NCBI RefSeq assembly: GCF_016863015.1
Contig: NZ_BOOB01000047.1
Coordinates: 1 to 64,000, forward strand
Source: Microbispora amethystogenes
GTDB lineage: Bacteria > Actinomycetota > Actinomycetes > Streptosporangiales > Streptosporangiaceae
DNA: 64,000 nucleotides
Direction: 5' to 3'
The notes beneath the pieces are model-generated. The model saw nothing but the letters and a program-made list of their open reading frames with translations, had not been told where the DNA came from and made no database searches. This document shows positions 7,869 to 15,994 of this stretch, one piece after another. Position 1 is the first letter of the stretch; each line of letters opens with the position of its first letter. A program made the translations under genes and the position numbers.

Positions 7869-8671
7869 CGGCTGACGGCTCTCTTGTACAGCCGCGTGGC
7901 CAGCGGCACGAACACGGCCAGGAGCAGGACCGACCACAGCAGTGACACCGGCACCGCGTGCCGCAGCGGCCAGGCGGCGGGCGCAGGGACGGCCGGGCTG
8001 GTGTTGCCGAACAGTTCGCGGGCGGCCTGGACGAGCGTGGACACCGGGTTCCACTCGGCGATCGGCCTCAACGGCCCGGGCAGCCGGGCGCTGTCGACGA
8101 AGGCGTTCGACAGGAAGACCAGCGGCAACGACACGAGGGTGGCGACGTTGTTGAAGACCTCGGGCGTGCGCAGGGCCAGCGCGACCGTGGCCGTCACCCA
8201 CGAGAAGGCGTACGCGAACAGCAGCAGCATCAGGAAGCCGAGGAGCGCTTCGAGTGGCGAGGTGTGGACGCGCCATCCGACGAGCAGCCCGACGAGGGTC
8301 ATCGTGACGATGCTGGTCACGTTCATGATCAGATCGCTGAGGGTCTGGCCGGTCAGCACCGCCGAGGGCGACATCGGCAGGGTGCGGAACCGGTCGAAGA
8401 TGCCCTTCTGCAGGTCCTGGGTGAGGGTGTAGCCGGTGATCTGCGCGCTCGTGGTGATCGTCATGACGAAGATGCCGGGAAGCATGTACTCCGCGTACGA
8501 CATGCCGGGCAGGCTGATCATGCTGCCGAAAACGTAGGTGAACAGCAGCACGAACACGATCGGGAGCATGACCACGCCGCCCAGCAGGTCGGGGGCCCTC
8601 CGGATCTTCAGGGCGTTCCGCTTGGTGATCGTCACGCCGTCGGCGACGGCCAGCCGCAGGGTGTTCATCAC
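7865..8671 (-). CDS. ABC-2 type permease, DrrB-like
   Basis: 268 residues with about six hydrophobic segments and the ABC-2 membrane fold (PGMSYAEYMLPGIFVMTITT, then DRFRTLPMSPSAVLTGQTLSD). The family exports antibiotics, lipids or polysaccharides; the nearest pattern is daunorubicin-type DrrB. It overlaps the ATPase gene by 4 bp upstream and the DUF1707 gene by 4 bp downstream, so the three are translationally coupled. Substrate unknown. Confidence 0.88.
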   Translation of the reverse strand: MMNTLRLAVADGVTITKRNALKIRRAPDLLGGVVMLPIVFVLLFTYVFGSMISLPGMSYAEYMLPGIFVMTITTSAQITGYTLTQDLQKGIFDRFRTLPMSPSAVLTGQTLSDLIMNVTSIVTMTLVGLLVGWRVHTSPLEALLGFLMLLLFAYAFSWVTATVALALRTPEVFNNVATLVSLPLVFLSNAFVDSARLPGPLRPIAEWNPVSTLVQAARELFGNTSPAVPAPAAWPLRHAVPVSLLWSVLLLAVFVPLATRLYKRAVSR

Positions 8672-9630
8672 GCGATCTCCTCGGTCTTCTCGTCGGCCCG
8701 CTGTCCCGTGAGGCTCAGGAACACGTCGTCCAGGGTCGGCCGGCGCAGACCGGCATCGCGTACGGTGATCCGCTCGGCGGCCAGGCGGCCGAGCGCCTCG
8801 GTCAGCGCGGCCGCGCCGCCGGCCACCGGGATCGTCAGCCGCAGGGCCGCGGCGTCGATCCGCATGTCCCCAGCGGCCAGCGGCGCCAGTGTCCTGGCGG
8901 CGCTCTCCAGACTCGCCGTGCTCGTCACCGACAGCTGGATCCGGTCACCGCCGACCTGGTCCTTGAGCTCGTCGGCCGTGCCGAGCGCGATCACGCGCCC
9001 GTGGTCGACCACCGCGATGCGGTCGGCGAGCCGGTCGGCCTCCTCCAGGTACTGCGTGGTGAGCAGCACCGTCGTGCCTCCCGCGACGAGCTCGGCGATG
9101 ACCTTCCACAGTCCGATCCTGGCCCGGGGGTCCAGGCCGGTGGTGGGCTCGTCGAGGAACAGCACGGGCGGTCCGGCGACCAGCGCGCCGGCCAGGTCGA
9201 GCCTGCGTCGCATGCCGCCGGAGTATCCGCGCACGGGACGGTCGGCCGCGCCGGTCAGGTCGAAGCGGTCCAGCAGTTCGCGGGCGCGCTCCCTGCTGCG
9301 CCTGGTGCCCAGGTGGTGGAGGCGGCCGACCATCTCCAGGTTCTCGGCGCCGGTCAGGTGGTCGTCCACGGCGGCGTACTGGCCGGAGACGCCGATGTGC
9401 GCCCGCAGCCGGTCGGCGTCACGGACGACGTCGAACCCGGCCACCGTGGCGTGGCCCGCGTCCGGCCTGAGCAGTGTGGTGAGGATGCGCACCGTGGTGG
9501 TCTTGCCGGCGCCGTTCGGGCCGAGCAGCCCGAACACCGATCCCTCGGGAACGGTCAGCCCCATCCCGTCGAGGGCGACGACGTCGCCGTATCTCTTGAC
9601 CAAGCCCTCGGCCACGATCGCGTCTGGCAT
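8668..9630 (-). CDS. ABC transporter ATPase, DrrA-like (daunorubicin resistance family)
   Basis: 320 residues: Walker A GPNGAGKTT, signature YSGGMRRRLD, Walker B VLFLDEPTTGLD and the H-loop region VLLTTQYLEEADRLAD, followed by the C-terminal domain typical of DrrA proteins (to LRRPTLDDVFLSLTG). The ATG at 9630 is preceded by GGAG at 6 nt. It pairs with the DrrB-like permease, with which it overlaps by 4 bp. The transported compound is not evident; the neighbouring DUF4097 and DUF1707 genes suggest an envelope-linked export system. Confidence 0.9.
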   Translation of the reverse strand: MPDAIVAEGLVKRYGDVVALDGMGLTVPEGSVFGLLGPNGAGKTTTVRILTTLLRPDAGHATVAGFDVVRDADRLRAHIGVSGQYAAVDDHLTGAENLEMVGRLHHLGTRRSRERARELLDRFDLTGAADRPVRGYSGGMRRRLDLAGALVAGPPVLFLDEPTTGLDPRARIGLWKVIAELVAGGTTVLLTTQYLEEADRLADRIAVVDHGRVIALGTADELKDQVGGDRIQLSVTSTASLESAARTLAPLAAGDMRIDAAALRLTIPVAGGAAALTEALGRLAAERITVRDAGLRRPTLDDVFLSLTGQRADEKTEEIA

Positions 9631-9646
9631 GGGAATCTCCCTGGTT

Positions 9647-10588
9647 TCAGGAACGGTGGATGACGACGTCGCCGTAGGTGGTGTGGGTCCGCACCTCGAC
9701 GATCCGGCCTGCCCGCTTTGGGTCGTCGCCGGGGTCGTCGCCGGGGTCGAGGGAGACGTCCACGGTGCCGTACGTGGAGGTCACGTCCAGCCAGGCGGCG
9801 GTGCCCTCCCGGATCCCGAGATCCAGACCGCCGCCGGTCGTCTCCATGACGACCGAGCCGGACACCACCTCGCCGATCCGCACACTGGCGTACGCGGTCT
9901 TGGCCGCGACGCCCGCCAGGGCGCGGTCGACGGTGATGTCCCCGTGGGCGCTGTTCAGCCGCAGTTCGCCGGTCACCTCGCGGACGCGGACGGCGCCGTG
10001 GGAGGTCCTGACCGCGGCGGTGCCGTCGATCTCCCCGATGTGGATGCCGCCGTGGGTCGTGGTGACCTCGGCGTGCCCGGACGCGCGGGTGACCGAGATG
10101 TCGCCGTGAGTGCTCCTCACCCGCATCCGAGCGGCCTGTTCGATCCGGATGTCGCCGTAGGAGGTGCTGATCGTCACCTCGCCCAGCGGCCCCCGGCACC
10201 GGACGGTTCCCGCCGTCCTGGCGTCGAGCCGGGAGCCGGCCGGCAGGTCGATCGTCACGTCGGCCGAACCCGGGCCGAGCAGCAGTGAGCGCGCCCAGGT
10301 GGCGGGCGACTCGACGAGCCTGCCGAGGGAGAGTCCCCGGCCGGAGGCGGAGCCCGCGTACTCCTTGTCGGCCCGCACCACGAGCCTGCCGTCGGCGTAG
10401 TCCACCTGGATGTGCCGGGCGGCCTGCACGTCTGCATCGTTGTGTTCGTCGCTCGGGCGGACGTCGACGACGGTGTCGGTGCGGTCGCCCGCGTTGATCC
10501 GGACGGTGGCGGTCGCGAGGTCGAGGACGGCGAGGATGGGCCGCGGGGTGTCGAAGGCCCGCACCCCGGCCTCCTTGTCGCCGGTCAT
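9647..10588 (-). CDS. DUF4097 beta-strand repeat protein
   Basis: 313 residues built of short beta repeats of the form x-TxxGDIxV (STSYGDIRIE, STHGDISVTR, TTHGGIHIGE, SAHGDITVDR), the DUF4097 putative adhesin fold, a right-handed beta-helix. No signal peptide or membrane span is seen, which suits the many cytosolic actinobacterial members found next to ABC exporters. Its start codon overlaps the stop of the preceding RHH gene (TGATG), and the ATPase gene follows after 16 bp. It may act as a scaffold or sensor for the transporter; this is inference. Confidence 0.82.
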   Translation of the reverse strand: MTGDKEAGVRAFDTPRPILAVLDLATATVRINAGDRTDTVVDVRPSDEHNDADVQAARHIQVDYADGRLVVRADKEYAGSASGRGLSLGRLVESPATWARSLLLGPGSADVTIDLPAGSRLDARTAGTVRCRGPLGEVTISTSYGDIRIEQAARMRVRSTHGDISVTRASGHAEVTTTHGGIHIGEIDGTAAVRTSHGAVRVREVTGELRLNSAHGDITVDRALAGVAAKTAYASVRIGEVVSGSVVMETTGGGLDLGIREGTAAWLDVTSTYGTVDVSLDPGDDPGDDPKRAGRIVEVRTHTTYGDVVIHRS

Positions 10589-11121
10589 CAGCGCACCCAG
10601 CCGGTGTAGCCGCTGCCGGTCTGCCGCGCCTGGCGCCGTCCGGAGCGGCGGTCGGCGCTGCCGGGGTCGAGCGCGGCGGCGACGGCGCGGACCAGCCAGG
10701 CGTTGACCGACAGCCCCTCACGTGTGGCCGCCTCCTCGATGCGCGGCTTGAGGTGCTCGGGGACCCGGAGTGAGATCCGGGACGTCCCGCCCTCGTCGGC
10801 GTCCGAGAACGGCGGCGGAGCGGGCTGTCTCTCCGCCTGTCCGGTCTCGCCCTCTCCCTCGTACGAACGGGCGCTCTGCGGTGCCGGCGTCACGACGAAA
10901 CCGGGATCGCGCCCGCGCAGCCGCACCTCGACCGAGCCCGGTGCGAGGTCCTGGGTGATCTCGTCGGCGGCGGCCGACAGTGCCTCCAGCAGCGCGAGCC
11001 GGGTGGCCGATTCGAGCGTCGCGGCGAGGCGCTCGGCCAGTGCGCGAACGTCGTCACCACCCGCCGCGGCGACCATCGCGAGCTCCCGCCGGAGCTGATC
11101 GACATAAGGCGCAAGGTCCAT
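10588..11121 (-). CDS. Ribbon-helix-helix protein, likely regulator of the DUF4097-DrrAB operon
   Basis: 177 residues from the ATG at 11121; an in-frame extension upstream to 11184 lacks coding character. The C-terminal third (SRISLRVPEHLKPRIEEAAT, then GLSVNAWLVRAVAAAL) is an Arc/HicB-type ribbon-helix-helix motif, followed by a basic tail. The N-terminal half is helical (DLAPYVDQLRREL) and may be an oligomerisation or partner-binding domain. It is first in the operon and preceded by inverted repeats, so autoregulation is plausible. It could instead be an antitoxin-like protein, but no toxin gene is adjacent. Confidence 0.72.
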   Translation of the reverse strand: MDLAPYVDQLRRELAMVAAAGGDDVRALAERLAATLESATRLALLEALSAAADEITQDLAPGSVEVRLRGRDPGFVVTPAPQSARSYEGEGETGQAERQPAPPPFSDADEGGTSRISLRVPEHLKPRIEEAATREGLSVNAWLVRAVAAALDPGSADRRSGRRQARQTGSGYTGWVR

Positions 11122-11139
11122 GACGTCAGCATGACACCA

Positions 11140-11197
11140 CAATGACGCCATAGCAAGCCTCGGGATTCGTATGCGCGATGCCATAGAGACGTCATTG
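11140..11197. promoter_or_regulatory. Inverted repeat CAATGACG ... CGTCATTG upstream of the RHH operon
   Basis: CAATGACG at 11140-11147 and CGTCATTG at 11190-11197 are perfect 8-bp inverted copies 42 bp apart, and the palindrome TGACGTCA occurs at 11121-11128 beside the start codon. Repeated TGACG units fit sites for a ribbon-helix-helix dimer. Function is inferred from position only. Confidence 0.35.
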
Positions 11198-11204
11198 GCG
11201 TCGT

Positions 11205-11357
11205 CTACCCACGGTCGCGCTTCGTGGGCTCGGGCCGGTCGGCGAGCCGGCGCAGCAGGCGGAAAGCGCGCTCGCTGAAGCGATCGGAGCCGAAAAGGGC
11301 GGTGATCACGACGGCGAGGCCGGCGGCACGGCCACGTCGGCTATCAGGGCTTGTCAC
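11205..11357 (-). CDS. Short hypothetical protein
   Basis: 50 residues from a GTG at 11357; the frame remains open to 11429. The core ITALFGSDRFSERAFRLLRRLADRPEP has the look of a conserved short actinobacterial protein, with an amphipathic helix and a Pro-rich end. The ribosome-binding site is weak. It sits between the TetR gene and the RHH gene on the same strand. Kept at low confidence because short GC-rich frames are often spurious. Confidence 0.4.
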   Translation of the reverse strand: MTSPDSRRGRAAGLAVVITALFGSDRFSERAFRLLRRLADRPEPTKRDRG

Positions 11358-11401
11358 TTCCGACGGCGCCTGCCCGTCCCGGACGTCGGGTGGCTGCTCG
11401 G

Positions 11402-11980
11402 TCAAGGGGCGATGGCGCGGGCGACGCACTCGCGTAGGAGGGCCCGGCGGCGGTCATGGCCGGTGGAGGGCTCATCCGCGGTGGCGGTGTAGAAGCCGCT
11501 GGCCGGGGACCAGGCACAGGCCATGGCGATGACCAGGGCGATCAGGTCGAGTGGGTCGCCCTGGCGGAGCCGTCCGGCGGCCTGGGCGGCGGCGATGGCG
11601 GTGAGTTTCGGTTCGTCGTCGGGGGTGTCGGTGAGGCGTCCTGCCGGGCGTCGTTCCAGCCGCAGCCAGGCCATGAGGCGGACCAGTTCGGGATGGCGCA
11701 GGTTCTCGTCGTACATTCCCACGGCCCAGCCGGGCAGGTCCTCGGCATCGAAGGCGACAGCGCTCATGAGCCGGTCGGCATGGTCGGCGATCACCGCGTC
11801 GAACAAGCCGTCCTTACTGCCGAAGTAGCCGTACACCTGGGCTTTGTTGGTGCGCGCGGTGGCGGTGATGCGGTCGATCCTGGCTCCGGCGATGCCTCGC
11901 TGCGCGAACTCCTGGGCGGCCGCGTCCAGAATCCGGCGCCTGGTCGCGGCACCCTTCGGTGTGGTCGGCGGCTCGGGCAT
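11402..11980 (-). CDS. TetR-family transcriptional regulator
   Basis: 192 residues. The N-terminal HTH (about 10-58: ATRRRILDAAAQEFAQRGIA, NKAQVYGYFGSKDGLFDAVI) is a clear TetR domain; the C-terminal ligand-binding part has the TetR_C-type helices and a conserved DLIALVIAMACAWSPASGF stretch. It is divergent from the zinc alcohol dehydrogenase gene 92 bp away, and the shared intergenic region holds inverted repeats of AACAGAC/GTCTGTT, so it very probably represses that gene and itself. Confidence 0.9.
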   Translation of the reverse strand: MPEPPTTPKGAATRRRILDAAAQEFAQRGIAGARIDRITATARTNKAQVYGYFGSKDGLFDAVIADHADRLMSAVAFDAEDLPGWAVGMYDENLRHPELVRLMAWLRLERRPAGRLTDTPDDEPKLTAIAAAQAAGRLRQGDPLDLIALVIAMACAWSPASGFYTATADEPSTGHDRRRALLRECVARAIAP

Positions 11981-12041
11981 GACCTCATTTTAACAGACAG
12001 ACTAGTTGGTTTGCTTCTCGATCAAGTGTGACCTACGGTGA

Positions 12042-12063
12042 AAACAGACCGAACAGTCTGTTT
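12042..12063. promoter_or_regulatory. Probable TetR operator AAACAGAC-N6-GTCTGTTT
   Basis: Perfect 8-bp arms AAACAGAC (12042-12049) and GTCTGTTT (12056-12063), 6-bp spacer, ending just before the GGAGG ribosome-binding site of the alcohol dehydrogenase gene. A second partial copy of the half-site (AACAGACAGACTAGT) lies near 11993 by the TetR start. Binding here would block dehydrogenase transcription or translation. Confidence 0.6.
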
Positions 12064-12072
12064 GGAGGATTC

Positions 12073-13125
12073 ATGCGTACCACCACCGGCTGGGTGAGCA
12101 CTGAGGGCACCACCGCGCTGCGGCGCGTCCGCATCGAGCGCCGCGACCTGCGCGACGACGACCTTGCGGTCCGCGTCGACTACTGCGGCGTGTGCCACAG
12201 CGATCTGCACCGGATCGGCGGCCTTCTCGGCGAGGGCGCTCTGGTCCCCGGCCACGAGTTCACCGGCACGCTCACCGCCGTCGGCGCCGCGGTGACCGCG
12301 TTCTCGGTGGGCGACCGGGTCGCGGTCGGGACCGTCGTCGACTCGTGCGGGGTCTGCGAGATGTGCCGGATCGGACAGGAGAACTTCTGCTACGAGGGCC
12401 CCGTCACCACCTACGGCGGGACCGACCGCGTCGACGGCACCAGGACCCAGGGCGGCTACAGCCGCGAGTACGTGGTGCGCGACCAGTTCGCCTACCACCT
12501 GCCGGACGGGCTCGACCCGGCCGCCGCCGCCCCGCTGATGTGCGCCGGGGTCACCGTCTGGGAGCCCCTGCGCACGGCCGGGATCGGGCCCGGGAGCCGG
12601 GTCGCCGTGGCCGGCCTCGGCGGGCTGGGGCACCTGGGGGTGAAGCTGGCCGCCGAGCTGGGCGCCGAGGTCACCGTCCTCAGTCGCACACCCGCCAAAG
12701 CCGGCGACGCCCACAAGCTCGGAGCGGTCGAAACCCTTATGATCAGCGACGACCTGCGGACCCAGCGGGCACGCGGCAGGTTCGACCTCATCCTGGACAC
12801 CATCCCGGCCGCGCACGACCTGTCCCCGCTGCTGCGCATGGCGGCCCTGGACGGCACCCTCGCTCTGCTCGGCTACCCCCTGGAGCAGGCGGTCCGGATC
12901 CTCGACCTGGTCCAGGGCCGCAAGAAGCTGACCTCCTCGGGCACCGGCGGCCGCCGCCACACCGCCGAGCTGCTGGACTTCTGCGCCGGCCACGCCATCA
13001 CGGCCGACGTCGAGGTGCTGCCCTCGGCGCGCGTCCAGGAGGCACTCGACCGCCTCAGCCGCGGCGACGTCCGCTACCGCTTCGTACTCGACCTGTCCGA
13101 CCTCGACCAGCCCGCCGACTCATGA
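12073..13125 (+). CDS. Zinc-dependent alcohol dehydrogenase (MDR superfamily)
   Basis: 350 residues. The catalytic zinc site is CGVCHSDLH (Cys38) with GHEFTG, the structural zinc site is the four-cysteine lobe CGVCEMCRIGQENFC, and the NAD(P)-binding loop is GLGGLGHLGVKLA with VTVLSR after it. The arrangement matches the cinnamyl-alcohol/YahK-type aldehyde reductases, which reduce aldehydes with NADPH. The ATG at 12073 follows TTTGGAGGATTC; an upstream in-frame ATG at 12028 would run through the operator and is rejected. It is controlled by the divergent TetR gene, suggesting induction by a toxic aldehyde or alcohol. Confidence 0.9.
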   Translation: MRTTTGWVSTEGTTALRRVRIERRDLRDDDLAVRVDYCGVCHSDLHRIGGLLGEGALVPGHEFTGTLTAVGAAVTAFSVGDRVAVGTVVDSCGVCEMCRIGQENFCYEGPVTTYGGTDRVDGTRTQGGYSREYVVRDQFAYHLPDGLDPAAAAPLMCAGVTVWEPLRTAGIGPGSRVAVAGLGGLGHLGVKLAAELGAEVTVLSRTPAKAGDAHKLGAVETLMISDDLRTQRARGRFDLILDTIPAAHDLSPLLRMAALDGTLALLGYPLEQAVRILDLVQGRKKLTSSGTGGRRHTAELLDFCAGHAITADVEVLPSARVQEALDRLSRGDVRYRFVLDLSDLDQPADS

Positions 13126-13371
13126 AGCGTGGACACCTCAGAGCGTCGCGGCGACCGAGCTACGGAATCCCGACGCCGTGCCGCGGAGAGCTGACGCGAC
13201 GTCGACGAATCGCCGCGATCCGGGGCGTGGCGACAGCGCGGCCCTCTGCACCGACCGGCCGTTGCACCGAACGGGGCCGATGCGTGGACCACCACGCAGG
13301 ACGGGTAGGTGTAGGGGTTGACCTGCGTGAACAACCTGCGTCAACGCGGAAGGGCGGGAGGTGCTGCAGCG

Positions 13372-14132
13372 ATGGGTGGCTGCGTGACGCATCTCGACGC
13401 AAGTCGCGTCGCGTTTCTGGTGGCGCTGGTGGCGCCGCTCGCCATCACGGGAGTGCTGGTGCCCTTTCGCGACAGCGTGCCCAATACCAGCGTCGCGCTC
13501 ATCCTGGTCGTGATCGTGGTGGCGGTCGCCGCCCTGGGCAACCGCCTGGCCGGCGCGCTGGCGGCGATCTGGGCCGCGGTGTGGTTCAACTTCTTCTTCA
13601 CCCGGCCCTACCAGCGCTTCACCATCACCAGGCCTGCCGATGTGCAGATCGCGCTGTTGCTACTCGTCGTGGGCCTGGCGGTCTCACAGTTGGCCGCCCG
13701 CGCCCGGCGGCTGCAGGTGGTGGCCATCACCGACGCCGACTATCTGGCCCGCATCCACGACACCGCCACGCTGGCACAGAGCGTCAAGGCGCGCCGGGAA
13801 CAGTGGTCGATCACGTCACGGCCCAGCTCACCGAGGTGCTGCACCTGCGCGGCTGCCGTTTCGAGTACGGCACGTTGATCGGCCACCCGCCCAGGCTGGA
13901 GCAAGACGGCAGTGTGACCTGGAGCCACAGACGCTGGGACGCCGACCACCTGGGCCTGCCCGATACGGAAGTCGAGCTGCGCACGTTCGGCAACGGCCGC
14001 TTCTACGGCCGGTTCATGCTCGACCCCACCCCTGGGACGATCCCGCCGTTGCAGGCGCGTCTGGTCGCGGTCACCTTGGCCGATCAGGCGGGGTCGGCGT
14101 TGGCCACCGCCGCGAGCGACGCGGGGGCATGA
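13372..14132 (+). pseudogene. KdpD-like DUF4118 membrane protein, frameshifted
   Basis: The first part (13372 to about 13797) encodes a DUF4118 four-helix membrane domain as in KdpD sensors (VAFLVALVAPLAITGVLV, WFNFFFTRPYQRFTITRP). Near 13800 the frame is lost: the continuation VVDHVTAQLTEVLHLRGCRF up to the stop at 14132 is in another frame. One inserted or two deleted bases would restore a protein of about 253 residues. The start ATG at 13372 has GGGAGGTG upstream. There is no kinase domain, so the intact form would be a short DUF4118 sensor-like protein. It may be a real pseudogene or a sequencing error. Confidence 0.7.
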
Positions 14133-14186
14133 CCGCCTGCTCAGACGGCGCGCCTCGGTGACGTTCCGGATCGGCTCGGCGCCTTC

Positions 14187-14846
14187 TCATGTCACCAGGC
14201 CTCTGCGGTAGGCGTAGACCACGGCCTGCACGCGGTCACGCAGGTCGAGCTTGGTGAGGATGCGTGACACGTACGTCTTGACCGTCTCCTGGCTGATCAC
14301 CAGTGCCGCGGCGATCTCGCTGTTGGACAGGCCGTCCGCGATGAGGCGCAGGACCTCCAGCTCACGCGGCGTCAGCGCGACGTCGTCCGGTGTGCCCGGG
14401 GCGGGACGGATGCGCGCCGCGTATCTGCCGACGAGCTGCCGCGTCACCTCGGGAGCCAGCAGCGCGGCACCGGCCGCGACGGTACGGATGCCGTGCAGGA
14501 GCTGCGCCGGTGGGGCGTCCTTGAGCAGGAAGCCGCTCGCCCCCGCGCGCAGCGCCTCGTAGACGTACTCGTCCAGGTTGAACGTCGTCACCACGAGCAC
14601 CTTGACGGGGTCCGCCACCCCGGCGCCGGCGAGCAGGCGGGTCGCCTCGATGCCGTCGAGCACCGGCATCCGCACGTCCATCACCACGATGTCCGGGCTC
14701 ACCCGGCGGGCGAGGTCGACCGCGGCGCGCCCGTCGCCGCACTCGCCCACCACCTCCAGGTCGGGCTGGGCGTCGATGATCGTGGCGAACCCGGTGCGGA
14801 TCAGCGCCTGGTCGTCGCAGACCAGGACCCGGACCGGCGCGGTCAC
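14187..14846 (-). CDS. NarL/LuxR-family response regulator
   Basis: 219 residues: a receiver domain (phospho-acceptor Asp57 in DIVVMDVRMP, acidic pair CDDQ near residue 11) and a C-terminal LuxR HTH (LTPRELEVLRLIADGLSNSE, then ISQETVKTYVSRILTKL). The GTG at 14846 overlaps the stop of the histidine kinase gene by 4 bp (GTGA), so the pair is translationally coupled and cognate. The adjacent CPBP membrane protease gene, also coupled, suggests an envelope-related target; output genes are unknown. Confidence 0.92.
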   Translation of the reverse strand: MTAPVRVLVCDDQALIRTGFATIIDAQPDLEVVGECGDGRAAVDLARRVSPDIVVMDVRMPVLDGIEATRLLAGAGVADPVKVLVVTTFNLDEYVYEALRAGASGFLLKDAPPAQLLHGIRTVAAGAALLAPEVTRQLVGRYAARIRPAPGTPDDVALTPRELEVLRLIADGLSNSEIAAALVISQETVKTYVSRILTKLDLRDRVQAVVYAYRRGLVT

Positions 14847-15994
14847 GACGGACTTCCCGCCGGGATTCGCGCCCGTACGACGAAGCCGCCGTCCGCGCGC
14901 CGGCCGGCGCTGAACTCGCCGCCCAGGGCGTCGACCCGCTCCCGGAGCCCGGCCAGGCCCCGCCCGCTTCCGCCGGGCGACTCGTCCCGGGAGGCGGAAG
15001 CTCCGGTGCTCACCTCCACGACAATCTCCTTCTCGCCATAGCGCACGTGGACCGCCGTGGGGCTGCCCTGGGCGTACTTGAGGGCGTTCGTCAGGGACTC
15101 CTGCACGACTCTGTAGGCGACATACTCGGCGCTGCCGGCCGGTTCCGCCCGCCTGCCGTCCTCGGTGAACTCCACCGGCTGCCCGGCCTGGCGCGTCTGC
15201 TCGACGAGCGTGCGGAGCTCGCCGATGGACGGCATCCTGACGTCGGTGTGGTCGGGATTGAGCAGATCGAGCAGGTGCCGCAGGTCGGAGATGGCCCGCC
15301 GGCCGGTGTCGGTGACCGCGCTCAGGGCCGCGTCGAGGCGATCGGGCGCCGCGGTCAGGTAACGCGCGGCCTCGGCCTGCACGACCATCGCCGTCACATG
15401 GTGGGTCACGACGTCGTGCAGCTCGCGGGCGATCCGGGTGCGCTCCGCGGCACGGGTGGTCTCGGCGACGTGGCGGCGGCGTTCCTCCTCGGCGGCCCGG
15501 GCGGAGCGCTGCCAGGCCCCGATGCCCCACGCGAGGGCCAGCGCCAGGTAGAACACCGCGTAACCTTCCGCCTTCTCGGTCGCGCCGATCCGCGCGAGCG
15601 CGAAGGCCAGCGGCACGTACGCCGCGGAGAGGAGGACCACGGCGACGCGCCGGTGACGTTCCAGATGGATGCCCGTGCTGATGAGCACGACGGGCATCGC
15701 GTTGCTCGCGAGCACGTGGTAGGCGCGGATCTGGTCCAGGACGAAGCCGAGCGACACCAGGGCCAGGCACACGGCCGGCCACCGCCGGCGCACGGCGAGC
15801 GGAAGGCACTCCATGGCGATCACCACGAACGCCAGTGCGTCGAAGGGACGGATCGGCAGGTCGCCGACCTGCGTTCCCTTGCCGTGCAGCGCCGGCAGGA
15901 GCGAGGCGACGGCCAGCAGCAGCCCGAACGGCAGATCGCGGACCACGACGTCGCACCGCCGCCACAGATCCGTGACCCGCCGTGAATCGATCAC
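14843..15994 (-). CDS. HisKA_3-type sensor histidine kinase
   Basis: 383 residues. Five or so membrane helices fill about residues 20-165; the dimerisation domain carries the phospho-accepting His193 in ARELHDVVTHH; a HATPase domain follows (VVQESLTNALKYAQ N-box and GRGLAGLRERVDALGG G-box). This is the NarL-partner kinase class that senses the membrane itself or signals within it. The GTG at 15994 overlaps the CPBP gene stop by 4 bp and its own stop overlaps the response regulator start. Confidence 0.9.
   Translation of the reverse strand: MIDSRRVTDLWRRCDVVVRDLPFGLLLAVASLLPALHGKGTQVGDLPIRPFDALAFVVIAMECLPLAVRRRWPAVCLALVSLGFVLDQIRAYHVLASNAMPVVLISTGIHLERHRRVAVVLLSAAYVPLAFALARIGATEKAEGYAVFYLALALAWGIGAWQRSARAAEEERRRHVAETTRAAERTRIARELHDVVTHHVTAMVVQAEAARYLTAAPDRLDAALSAVTDTGRRAISDLRHLLDLLNPDHTDVRMPSIGELRTLVEQTRQAGQPVEFTEDGRRAEPAGSAEYVAYRVVQESLTNALKYAQGSPTAVHVRYGEKEIVVEVSTGASASRDESPGGSGRGLAGLRERVDALGGEFSAGRRADGGFVVRARIPAGSPS

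Noticed and set aside
7869..8276. Upstream extension of the DUF1707 frame
   Set aside because: It overlaps the ABC permease gene; the ATGA overlap at 7865-7868 marks the start.
10412..10706. Short plus-strand frames across the RHH and DUF4097 genes
   Set aside because: They are antisense shadows with low-complexity composition.
12192..14132. Plus-strand open frame of about 646 codons
   Set aside because: Its first part is out of frame with the zinc alcohol dehydrogenase; only its last 110 codons are meaningful, as the shifted tail of the KdpD-like pseudogene.
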